From contig JAGASE010000020.1 in NCBI GenBank assembly GCA_017621875.1, positions 248,001-312,000 on the forward strand: a stretch of 64,000 bases of DNA. The letters run 5' to 3'. The DNA is from Clostridia bacterium (lineage in GTDB: Bacteria; Bacillota; Clostridia; UBA1381). A program made the translations under genes and the position numbers. Positions 38,931-47,132 of the stretch are shown one piece after another. The notes under the pieces were generated by a model. The model searched no databases. It was not told where the DNA came from and saw only the letters and a list, made by a program, of their open reading frames with translations. The number at the start of each line of letters is the position of its first letter. The stretch's first letter is position 1.

Positions 38931-40481
38931 TTACTCCGCGTTAAGCTCTGCAAGTACAGCCTCAACATTCGGTCTTACCGAATCCTTCCACTTGTTAAAT
39001 TCATTTTCAATTTCAGCTTCACTCTTTTCGCTCGGCATAAGTCTCTTGATAAGGTCAGAGCCGTCATAGAAGTATGCTCCGTGCTGTCTATATCTTTCAC
39101 CGCCGAAGAATACCTGATTGAAATCGTATTTTCTGAAGTTTTCATCATGTGCTACAAGGAAATCAATATATTCGTTGTAGAGATTCATAATGTTCTCGCC
39201 GTACAGTTTTTCCTGAATTTCCGGAACAGCCGGTGCTCCTGCTACAAGGTTCTTCGCAAAGAACGGACATGCACCTGTGATTGAACCGTCTTCATTAACA
39301 AGTACCTTCTTACCGTCAACTACTGTGTGGTCAACGCCTTCAACACCGTACTGAATCATTTCGATACCTTCATCTGAAAGCACCCAGTCATAAATGTCCA
39401 TAAGACGTTCCATCTTTTCATCAGACATATCAGGTCTGTAAATTGTGATTGACGAGTAGTTCATACCGTACTGTCCCCACATCTTTCCATCCGGAGCATA
39501 CACTCTTGCGATAGAAATGCAGTCGTCTGCACTCTTGCTCTGAGTTGCCTCAAACTGTGTAAAGATATCAAGAAGTACATATGTAGAGCAGTTACTCATA
39601 AGAATACCACACTTACCGGTCTTGAACTTATCACTTGCTTCACTGCCGTTGAAGATAGCCTGGTCGCTTGAGAAAATACCGTCCTTAAACATTCTGTTTG
39701 CTGCCTTGATACTCTCTAAGGTTTCCGGTGCGTCCATAGCCCACTCATACTTTCCGTTCTCGTTTAATCTGTACTGCTCCCAATAAGGAGAATACATCAT
39801 AAGACCTGTTCCGTAAGGATAAAGTCCTGCGTCCATTCCCCATGGAATAAATCCGCCGTCTGATGAATACTTATCACGCATTGCTTTTGCAAGCTCTAAA
39901 AATTCTTCCCATGTGTATTCATCGTTCTCATTATAAAGTCCCAGCTCCTGTGCCATGTCCTTACGATATAAAAATCCGTAAGGTGCAGGATTGCCGTGCG
40001 GACGCTCCGGGTCATATTTATTTCCCGAAACCCACGCGTAACGCTTTCCATCGATTGTGAAGTATGGGCTAACAGCAATGTTGTCCTGCTGTTCCTTGAG
40101 ATTTTCCCACTTTGAAAGGTCCGGAATCTCTCTCACCAAGCCCTGATTTACCCATGATACAAAGGTGTTGTAGTTTGTACCGATACTGGTCAGCATAACG
40201 TCCGGCATATCACCTGTCGCCATCCAAATTCTTGCCTTTTCAGATGCATCCGCCTCTGAAACATAGTAAAATTCTGCATCAATATTAAATTTTTCCTTAA
40301 TATACTGCCATGATGCCGATTCCTCAATCTGTGAATCGGAATGATATGCTGTCATTGTATATGTAAGCTTTTTATCATACTTTCCGTCCCCGGAAGCAGT
40401 TTCCTTATCTCCGCAACTGCTGCATGCACCGCAGATTGCCGCCATACTGAGTATGATTGAAATTATTTTTGTTTTCTTCAT
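38931..40481 (-). CDS. Lipoprotein solute-binding protein of the sugar ABC transporter (LipO/YtcQ type)
   Basis: The 516-residue extracellular solute-binding protein (family 1 fold) has a lipoprotein signal with cysteines in ICGACSSC (residues ~17-23) for lipid anchoring. WVNQGLVREIPDLSKWENLKE and EYTWEEFLELAKAMRD are characteristic of the LplA/YtcQ group that partners LplB/YtcP permeases. Here it is separated from its permeases by five genes. It follows a 124-base gap with a strong hairpin, which may raise its mRNA level over its neighbours. The ligand is probably an oligosaccharide released by the surface enzymes. Confidence 0.92.
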   Translation of the reverse strand: MKKTKIISIILSMAAICGACSSCGDKETASGDGKYDKKLTYTMTAYHSDSQIEESASWQYIKEKFNIDAEFYYVSEADASEKARIWMATGDMPDVMLTSIGTNYNTFVSWVNQGLVREIPDLSKWENLKEQQDNIAVSPYFTIDGKRYAWVSGNKYDPERPHGNPAPYGFLYRKDMAQELGLYNENDEYTWEEFLELAKAMRDKYSSDGGFIPWGMDAGLYPYGTGLMMYSPYWEQYRLNENGKYEWAMDAPETLESIKAANRMFKDGIFSSDQAIFNGSEASDKFKTGKCGILMSNCSTYVLLDIFTQFEATQSKSADDCISIARVYAPDGKMWGQYGMNYSSITIYRPDMSDEKMERLMDIYDWVLSDEGIEMIQYGVEGVDHTVVDGKKVLVNEDGSITGACPFFAKNLVAGAPAVPEIQEKLYGENIMNLYNEYIDFLVAHDENFRKYDFNQVFFGGERYRQHGAYFYDGSDLIKRLMPSEKSEAEIENEFNKWKDSVRPNVEAVLAELNAE

Positions 40482-40524
40482 ATTATTATGCTCCCTTTCA
40501 TTATTGTCATGTTTACCGCGGATA

Positions 40525-40573
40525 CCGCAAGGGGACTGTGTACTTCAATCCTACACAATCCCTTTCCTTGCGG
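40525..40573 (-). other. Long intercistronic hairpin upstream of the binding-protein gene
   Basis: The minus-strand RNA can fold an 18-bp stem: CCGCAAGG/CCUUGCGG (8 bp), a four-base bulge, then GGAUUGUGUA/UACACAGUCC (10 bp with one G-U pair) and a nine-base loop. It lies between the SGNH gene stop and the binding-protein start and lacks a U-run. A processing or 5'-stabilising element is more likely than a terminator. Confidence 0.6.
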
Positions 40574-40605
40574 CATTCACTTTTATGTTTTAGAGTGTTT
40601 CTCTA

Positions 40606-43600
40606 TTATTCCATCGGAGTAGCAGGAATAACTGACTGCATACCCTCGATGCTCTTCCATACATAAATTATAACCTCAGAATCTGTTGTCAGGTCATTTG
40701 TGAATACTAAAGATTCATTGTCAATTACAGTTTCACCTGCCGGAGCTGTAAGTCCGTCTGCAATCATTTCTACGCTTACAACCTTTCCGTTGTCCTTGCG
40801 TACTGCAATAACATCAACAGTCTCATCTGAAGCTGTTTCATTCACAACGGTTACCTCTGCTCTGTATTGGTCATACCACTCTGCACCAAACTCCGCTAAA
40901 GAAGCAACAGTACAGTTTTCAGCAGACCATGTTTGCTCAAAAGTGTCACGGCAGGAGAAGCTTATGCTTGCGGTTATCTCTTTTTCCTTTTCAGGCATTG
41001 TGATATCCTTTGTTGTAACAACCGGGTTGCCCCACTTATCTGTCAGATTCTTAATCTCAAAGGTCTCAAATTCTGCTGCCTCGTTAAAGGTAATAGTTGC
41101 AGTTTTTGCGTCCTCTGACTGTGAAACAGTGAACGCTGCCGCCTCGCCGTCCAAAAGAACTGTTGCACCCTGGAGAGCACTCTTTGTAACAAATTCGCTG
41201 TTGAAGGTAACATCAACGCTGCCAATCTTTCCGCCTGCAGCAGCAACTGCTGTCTGTGACTCGATTCTTGTGTTTGAATAGATGTCGCTTGACGGAATCT
41301 TGTAAAGCTCAAACTGGTCTACCCAGATTGCACCTTCACCAAGGCTTCCGCTCTGGTTTCCGTTTCTTACGAAGAACCATACTACTCTCGGAGCACCGCC
41401 CTCCTCAGGAAGGTGTGCATAATCCATACTGATAGGCACTGATACACGCTGCCAATCTGTTGTATCCTTGATTGCAACGGTAGCAGTTACCTCATCTTTC
41501 TCATTCTCCTGTGTATATGAGCTGAACCATACCTTAACTGTGGTATCGGTTACTCCCTCACCCTTCTTCATCCAGAAGGTCAAAAGATATTCCTGTTTAT
41601 TTGAGGTCACGGTATGTCCGTAAATCTCCTGATAATACATGTTATATCCGTCTCCGGTAAGCTTTACTGACGATGTTCCGTCATGACTTACGGTTGTATC
41701 AACAGCTGCAGATTTGTACTCATGAAGGTTGTCGGTAAATGAGGTCGCATCGTCACAGGCATAGCCTGCATCCGGTATCATGTTGGTTAAATAATCATCA
41801 CTTAATACACGTGTTAATGAAAGCTGATCCAGCCATACATTTCCTGTAAGCTTACCATTCTTTCCCACATTCAGTCTTACAGCAATGCGAAGTCCTGTTA
41901 ATTCTGCATCCTCGGGAACCTTTGCTTTTATACCTGCCAAAGGCACTGTATAGCTCGGATAATACCATTCTTCGCTCGATGCGTCAAACACATCCGTTAC
42001 AAGATAGTTAGATTCTGCACTTGTTTCAGTTCCGTCTGCAGTTGTATAGAACGCTTTCAAGTATATTCTGTATCCTGTAATCGACTCATCAACGTCAAGT
42101 GCGTCCGCACTCTTTCTGATAGCAAAGGACAGATTCAGATTATCGGTCAGAGTATTCAACTCGTCCTGTCCGATTGTGTATCCGAAAGCTTCATAGTGAC
42201 TGCTTTCAGAAAGCTTGACTGCTGAGCCACCGTCAACGCCGCCGGTCGAATCATCTGTATAAGAGAATCCGCTGCCGATATTGCCGCTGCCGTCATAGTA
42301 ATTGCTCGGGAATATATTATCAAAGAAGGTATCCTGATTTATTCCGTCTCTTACATCTGATGCGTCAATTTCATATCCCCATGCTGTTACAAGTCCTGAT
42401 GCATCAAAGCTCTTTACGCTTTCATTAGCTACAGGATAGATATCAAAGGTCTTTCCGTCCTCTAAAACTGTTATATCATAATCTGTGCAGGTCTTGTCAT
42501 TTATAACGAAAGTTGCCTTTTTGAGTGTTTCCTTGCTGACAAGTGCATCATTAAATACCAGTCTTACACCCTTCTTGTCGCCGTCATATACCAAATCCTG
42601 CGAAAGCAGCTTGGTATCAAAGTACATCTCGCTTTCAAGCATCATAAATTCATAGCTGTCAAGATAAATTGCAGTATCTCCAAGGTCTACATAATGGAAA
42701 CCGTTTCTCGGTCTTACAAAGGTATTTACAGAAATTATTTTTCCGCCTGCCAGTGCCATTTGTTCATATTCATGAGTCAGTTCAAGCTCAACAAGCTGCC
42801 AGTCGGTAGTAGCCTTAACAGCAACCTGATTGCTACTTTCAGTCGTATATGTATTGCCGTCCTCACCAAGATAGCTTGTTGATACCCAGATTCTTACGCC
42901 CATATAAGGAGCTCCCCAACCGGTACTTGTATCTTCCTCCAGGTCAATCCAATCCTGGTTCAACTTCAGCCAAAATGCGGTTCTGAAGGTCTGCTTATTT
43001 ACAAAGGTCTGCTTATTAACTGTCCATGAAGCGTTAATAAGGTCATGTCCGCTTCCTGTATACTTGTATGATTTTGTTCCGCTGTAAGCTTCTTCATCGG
43101 TAATTGCAGCATTTGCATATTTATTACCTGCTGTAATATACTTTGTGTCATTGTTCTCGTCCAAATCGTCCTCAGACAGCCTCATTCCTCCCGGAATTGC
43201 TCTTTTTAAAGTAATCTGGTCAAACCATACATTACCAACAAGCTTAGCGTTCTGAGTCTGCAGGAATCTCATCTGAATATCCACGCCTGTAATTGTGCAG
43301 TCGCTTGTTACTTCGCTGCTTGCTAAAACAAAATCCTGTGACAAATACTGCCAGTCTTCTGTTTCTTCAATGAGCAGCCCTTTGTAACCGCCATTATTAG
43401 TTCTTATAGTATTGCTTCCGGTTGTCTTTTCTTCGCCTGCCGCATTTTTATATGTAATAGTATAAATGAGTGCTATACTGTCCAGCTCTGAATCATAAAA
43501 GGTAGTATCAAGCTCTTTTTTGAACCAAGCTGAAATATTAAGGGTATCTCCTATGTTAACAGGATGTGCAGCTGCGTCTATGTGAGCCGTCATCCAGTTA

Positions 43601-45684
43601 TATCCTGAACTGTCGCTCAATCTAACAGAGCTTCCGCCATCATGATAAACCTCTGTATCCACTGTCCTTGTAAATTGTGAAAATACGCTTGAATCATCAC
43701 ATTCATAAAATTTATTGTCAAACAGGTCTACCGAATAATATGAATCCTCTATCACCACTTCTTTATATGAGAAGGAAATTCGGTCTATACTAATGGTAGT
43801 GTCTATATTTGTAGGCTTTATTGCAAAGCCTGTGATTGTTTCTGTACAATCGGAAATGTCAAATACATAATCCGTTCTGGATACAGAGCTTACCGGCTTT
43901 GAATATGTCTTTACTCCGCTTGCTGTTGTAAGCTCAAGAGTAACAGTTGTATTTTCGTCAATCGCATTGTTTCTCATTGTGAAAATAAACTGATTAAAGC
44001 CTGCCGGATCAACGCTGAGTACAGGTGACTTTATTGTGAGCAGTGCGTCCTCTTCCATGACGGTAGAAGTCGCCAAAAGGTTTCCGTTTGCAATACCTAC
44101 GTTAAATCCGTTTTCAACTGCTATACCGTCAAATCCGTCATCAAACTCCCATGTAACTGCCTTTTTCCAAACAGCATACACTGTGATATCATCAGTTACC
44201 TCAACACTTTCAACAGTCTTTCCGCCCTCTGTAAGTGACCAGCCCGCAAACTGATAGGTTTCTCTTTCAGGTATCTGCTCGCTGAAGGTCATTGTGCCCT
44301 TTGCATATTCATTTTCCGACGGCATATTTGTAACCTCATCTTCTAACGAGCCTGCAGAATATGTAAGCGTATAGCAAGGTGACTGATTTGAAATTGTTAC
44401 GGTTGCCTTACCCTCGATAGTTTCGTCATACTTGGATTTTGCACGTACAATAACACTGCCGTTGTTCTTTGCTGTGAGAAGTCCGTCCTCTGAAATTGTT
44501 GCGATATTTTCATTGTCTACCGACCATATAACGTCAGTTGACGCACCCTCGGGTAAAACTGCCGCACTCATCTGCAGAGTCCCGGCATCGGTTGTGATTG
44601 TCTGTCCCTCTTCAATAGTAATGCTTTCCGGATATATAACATATGTCGGCTCAAATGCAGCTGCGATTACAGGGTCTAGCGTTTCAAACATAGCTTGTGC
44701 CATATTCTCCATACCTGTATCGTTCGGATGTGCCTGCACACCGTCATGCTCAAATAAGCCAAATGCACAGTTTGCTGCCTTTTCTGTATCTGTTACGTCA
44801 TAAGTTCCTATAGAAGTATCTGACAGATAAACATTATCATTAGCTTCTGCAACCGCAGCCTTTGCCAGATAGTCTGCTCCTGTAGGTGTACTCCAAAAGG
44901 CTGTGCAGAGGTTGATGATTATATCAGGATTTACTTCCTTAACTCCATCAACAAAAGCCTGTATTGAGCTCTCTCTTGTAGCCTGATCTCCTCCTCCGTT
45001 TTCGCCAAGCTGAAAATTAACTATATCAGGCTGCTTCTCGGCAACTTCTTCAACCATCGCTGCGATTATAGACGCACGCTCCGCCTCCGGAGTATCCGCA
45101 GTGATATTTTCAGTATCCAGCACAAATTTGCTGATTGAAAATTCCGGCTCGCCGTACTTATCACCAATCATGCTTACAAGTCTGTGAACGTAGTCCTTAT
45201 CCCTTGACGACGCCGCCATTCCCCAGTCATTATTCCAGCCTATTGACGGTGACGGGTCATGCTTAGCAATTGAGTTTCCGATAAACAGAATTTCAAGACC
45301 TAAGTCAACTCCTCTGTTCGGCTGATTTGAAACCGTAACCTCTACAGCATCAAATGCGGCTTTATCTTCATTCGAAATTGCCGTAATGGTTGTTGTGCCG
45401 TTAACCTTGCCTATAACACGCAGCACATTTCCCTCTTCCTCAACAACCTGAACATTCATGTTGCTGGTTGACCATGTCACGCTCTCGTCAATGACACCGC
45501 CGCTCACTGCGGCTGTCAGCGTAATTTCGCCGTCTGCCTCAGTGATTTCCGTTCCGGGGTCTGCCGTAATTGTTACATCGGCATACTCTCCCTCTACTGC
45601 ATAAGCAATATTGCCGGCTGTAGTCATCAACATCGTCGATGACAGCAACATACTTAGCATACGCCTTATCCACATTTTCTTCAT
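40606..45684 (-). CDS. Secreted SGNH esterase with Ig-like and binding modules, first gene of the glycan locus
   Basis: The 1692-residue precursor has a signal peptide (to about residue 29). A BIG2-type Ig domain (about 35-120) is followed by an SGNH hydrolase (about 128-345): FIGNS with Ser138, GEN (Asn229) as the oxyanion block, and HDGVQAHPND (Asp314, His319). It likely removes acetyl or similar esters from glycan. Next come a second BIG2 domain (about 345-430), a Listeria-Bacteroides repeat (about 435-505), a beta module and at least four binding modules, one Ig-like unit and the shared C-terminal beta domain (IYVWKSIEGMQSVIP). RBS is AAGGAGAGG. Placed first, its long transcript precedes all other locus genes. 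Confidence 0.82.
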   Translation of the reverse strand: MKKMWIRRMLSMLLSSTMLMTTAGNIAYAVEGEYADVTITADPGTEITEADGEITLTAAVSGGVIDESVTWSTSNMNVQVVEEEGNVLRVIGKVNGTTTITAISNEDKAAFDAVEVTVSNQPNRGVDLGLEILFIGNSIAKHDPSPSIGWNNDWGMAASSRDKDYVHRLVSMIGDKYGEPEFSISKFVLDTENITADTPEAERASIIAAMVEEVAEKQPDIVNFQLGENGGGDQATRESSIQAFVDGVKEVNPDIIINLCTAFWSTPTGADYLAKAAVAEANDNVYLSDTSIGTYDVTDTEKAANCAFGLFEHDGVQAHPNDTGMENMAQAMFETLDPVIAAAFEPTYVIYPESITIEEGQTITTDAGTLQMSAAVLPEGASTDVIWSVDNENIATISEDGLLTAKNNGSVIVRAKSKYDETIEGKATVTISNQSPCYTLTYSAGSLEDEVTNMPSENEYAKGTMTFSEQIPERETYQFAGWSLTEGGKTVESVEVTDDITVYAVWKKAVTWEFDDGFDGIAVENGFNVGIANGNLLATSTVMEEDALLTIKSPVLSVDPAGFNQFIFTMRNNAIDENTTVTLELTTASGVKTYSKPVSSVSRTDYVFDISDCTETITGFAIKPTNIDTTISIDRISFSYKEVVIEDSYYSVDLFDNKFYECDDSSVFSQFTRTVDTEVYHDGGSSVRLSDSSGYNWMTAHIDAAAHPVNIGDTLNISAWFKKELDTTFYDSELDSIALIYTITYKNAAGEEKTTGSNTIRTNNGGYKGLLIEETEDWQYLSQDFVLASSEVTSDCTITGVDIQMRFLQTQNAKLVGNVWFDQITLKRAIPGGMRLSEDDLDENNDTKYITAGNKYANAAITDEEAYSGTKSYKYTGSGHDLINASWTVNKQTFVNKQTFRTAFWLKLNQDWIDLEEDTSTGWGAPYMGVRIWVSTSYLGEDGNTYTTESSNQVAVKATTDWQLVELELTHEYEQMALAGGKIISVNTFVRPRNGFHYVDLGDTAIYLDSYEFMMLESEMYFDTKLLSQDLVYDGDKKGVRLVFNDALVSKETLKKATFVINDKTCTDYDITVLEDGKTFDIYPVANESVKSFDASGLVTAWGYEIDASDVRDGINQDTFFDNIFPSNYYDGSGNIGSGFSYTDDSTGGVDGGSAVKLSESSHYEAFGYTIGQDELNTLTDNLNLSFAIRKSADALDVDESITGYRIYLKAFYTTADGTETSAESNYLVTDVFDASSEEWYYPSYTVPLAGIKAKVPEDAELTGLRIAVRLNVGKNGKLTGNVWLDQLSLTRVLSDDYLTNMIPDAGYACDDATSFTDNLHEYKSAAVDTTVSHDGTSSVKLTGDGYNMYYQEIYGHTVTSNKQEYLLTFWMKKGEGVTDTTVKVWFSSYTQENEKDEVTATVAIKDTTDWQRVSVPISMDYAHLPEEGGAPRVVWFFVRNGNQSGSLGEGAIWVDQFELYKIPSSDIYSNTRIESQTAVAAAGGKIGSVDVTFNSEFVTKSALQGATVLLDGEAAAFTVSQSEDAKTATITFNEAAEFETFEIKNLTDKWGNPVVTTKDITMPEKEKEITASISFSCRDTFEQTWSAENCTVASLAEFGAEWYDQYRAEVTVVNETASDETVDVIAVRKDNGKVVSVEMIADGLTAPAGETVIDNESLVFTNDLTTDSEVIIYVWKSIEGMQSVIPATPME

Positions 45685-45725
45685 AAAAAACCTCTCCTTC
45701 TTTTTATTTTTTTGTAGGCAATTTT

Positions 45726-45731
45726 ATTATA
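45726..45731 (-). promoter_or_regulatory. -10-like box of the glycan locus, no good -35
   Basis: TATAAT (minus strand) sits about 42 bases before the SGNH start. No TTGACA-like box lies 16-18 bases upstream, which is typical of activator-dependent promoters; the YesN-type regulator encoded in the locus is the obvious candidate. A TGTAA-N8-TTACA palindrome at 45858-45875 lies between this promoter and the divergent one. Confidence 0.4.
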
Positions 45732-45880
45732 TAATGCTTTTTCCAAAAAATAAACGTAAAAAAGAACACATTTTAGGTACTTTTCAACAATTTTACATTG
45801 TTTTTAAATAAATTATCACAATATTTTATACAACCGACGTCTTCATGTTGTAATTTTTGTAAAAAATTTGTTACACGTTA

Positions 45881-45909
45881 TTGACATTTTGCACAACTTG
45901 GTTTAATAT
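45881..45909 (+). promoter_or_regulatory. Promoter of the metallophosphoesterase gene
   Basis: TTGACA (45881-45886), a 17-base spacer and TAATAT (45904-45909) on the plus strand make a strong housekeeping promoter. Transcription should start near 45916, giving a leader of about 170 bases. The 401-base gap 45685-46085 therefore holds two divergent promoters and this leader. Confidence 0.8.
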
Positions 45910-45992
45910 AGATAAAAATTGCGTAAAGCAGAGGTTTTAATAGTAAGCCTCCATAGGTTTATTGTACGTGTGATTTTTTGTCAAAGGCAAAA

Positions 45993-46040
45993 ATGCACAT
46001 GGGAATAAATTCCGTTATACGCCTTATCTGCCCGCGATAA
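45993..46040 (+). CDS. Candidate 15-codon leader peptide
   Basis: An ATG at 45993 has AAAGG five bases upstream and opens a 15-codon frame (MHMGINSVIRLICPR) ending in TAA at 46038-46040. It ends inside the downstream arm of the hairpin at 46022-46042. This is the arrangement of a regulatory leader peptide whose translation controls RNA folding. A second in-frame ATG is at codon 3. It is short enough to arise by chance. Confidence 0.35.
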   Translation: MHMGINSVIRLICPR

Positions 46041-46083
46041 GGATAATCGTATAATTTTTAATTGCTTCTTGCGGGCAGAAAGG
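46022..46083 (+). promoter_or_regulatory. Pseudoknot-capable leader structure over the metallophosphoesterase ribosome site
   Basis: CCTTATC (46022-46028) and GATAAGG (46036-46042) form a perfect 7-bp stem with loop TGCCCGC. The whole loop is complementary to GCGGGCA at 46071-46077, directly before the ribosome site AGAAAGG (46077-46083). The RNA can thus form an H-type pseudoknot, or an alternative long-range 8-bp stem CTGCCCGC/GCGGGCAG. Either could mask translation start. It resembles no riboswitch class I can name. Confidence 0.5.
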
Positions 46084-46085
46084 CT

Positions 46086-47081
46086 ATGGAAATCAAAATG
46101 GATTTTAAAGTAAATGTTGAACATGACGGTGACATTAATATTCTGCAAATTACGGACATGCAGATAATTGATGCAAATCAGAGAAGATTCCCTGACAGAA
46201 TCGATGGCTGGAAGCTGACCGAATGGGTACCCGAAAAAAATGATGTTAATCTATATTCACACATTAAGTATCTTGTAAAGGAAACAAAGCCCGACCTGAT
46301 AATTATAACCGGCGATATTATCTACGGCGAATTTGATGATAACGGCAGCAGCTTTGTGGAATTTACCGAGTTTATGGATTCCCTTGAAATTCCGTGGGCA
46401 CCGGTTTACGGTAATCATGATAATGAAAGCTACAAGGGCATCGATTGGCAGTGCGAGCAATTTGAGAATGCGAAATATGCACTTTTTAAAAGAGGAAATG
46501 TTTTCGGAAACGGTAACTATACAGTGGGCATTTACCAAAACGGCGAGCTTAAACGCGTGCTTTTTATGATGGACTCGAACGGCTGTGCGAGAATCAATAT
46601 TACTGATGGTTTCCGCGACGATCAGCTTGCATGGATAAAGGAGCAGTCCTTAAAAATACATAAAACCAATCCGGACGTTCCCTTCTTCATCTGCTGCCAT
46701 ATCCCTACAAGGGATTTCTCCGACGCTTATATCAGTGCCGGCTACCAAAAGGAGCATGATGAAAGCCCTGAAAAATTTGCCGATTATGAGCTTGGTAAGG
46801 ATATTCCGTCAAAGCCCGGCGACTTCGGAAGAAAGCGTGAAAATGTCACTCACTCAAAGCAGGTCATTCTTCCGCTGCTTAAAGAATGTGGCTTTGATGG
46901 ATTTTTTGCAGGACATTACCACGTAGTAAATACCAGCATTATGTATGAGGGAATCCGATTTACCTTTGGACTTAAAACAGGATATTACGACTACTACGAT
47001 GAAGAAGCAAACGGCGGAACGTTGATTGCACTTAGCGGAAAGGATTTTTCCGTTAAGCATATTCCATATGCAGCAAAATAA
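46086..47081 (+). CDS. Calcineurin-like metallophosphoesterase
   Basis: The start is ATG 46086 with AGAAAGG just upstream; a TTG at 46062 has no ribosome site, and ATG 46098 is a possible alternative. The 331 residues contain the dimetal phosphoesterase motifs in order: ITDMQ, TGDIIYG, YGNHDNE, CCHIPTRD and AGHYH, all with their metal ligands. There is no signal peptide, so it acts in the cytoplasm, on an unknown phosphoester. It is transcribed divergently from the glycan locus and convergent with the dGTPase-like gene, sharing a terminator. Confidence 0.88.
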   Translation: MEIKMDFKVNVEHDGDINILQITDMQIIDANQRRFPDRIDGWKLTEWVPEKNDVNLYSHIKYLVKETKPDLIIITGDIIYGEFDDNGSSFVEFTEFMDSLEIPWAPVYGNHDNESYKGIDWQCEQFENAKYALFKRGNVFGNGNYTVGIYQNGELKRVLFMMDSNGCARINITDGFRDDQLAWIKEQSLKIHKTNPDVPFFICCHIPTRDFSDAYISAGYQKEHDESPEKFADYELGKDIPSKPGDFGRKRENVTHSKQVILPLLKECGFDGFFAGHYHVVNTSIMYEGIRFTFGLKTGYYDYYDEEANGGTLIALSGKDFSVKHIPYAAK

Positions 47082-47097
47082 AGGTTTTCAGCAAAAA

Positions 47098-47130
47098 TAA
47101 ACAGGGCGAATATAAAATCTGCCCTGTTTA
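47098..47130. terminator. Bidirectional terminator between metallophosphoesterase and dGTPase-like genes
   Basis: TAAACAGGGC (47098-47107) and GCCCTGTTTA (47121-47130) form a 10-bp stem. The plus strand continues CTTTATT, and A-rich sequence on the other side serves the minus-strand gene. Confidence 0.75.
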
Positions 47131-47132
47131 CT

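Noticed and set aside
9386-45684. Search for LPXTG, dockerin/cohesin or choline-binding anchors in the large secreted proteins
   Set aside because: No such motifs were seen at the C-termini; a cellulosome-like or sortase-anchored system is not supported.
46062-46085. TTG at 46062 as start of the metallophosphoesterase
   Set aside because: No ribosome site precedes it and the frame up to ATG 46086 overlaps the predicted structured RNA; ATG 46086 is preferred.
45916-46085. Known riboswitch (TPP, SAM, preQ1, FMN, glycine) in the metallophosphoesterase leader
   Set aside because: No conserved core sequence of these classes was recognised; only the general pseudoknot shape is similar.
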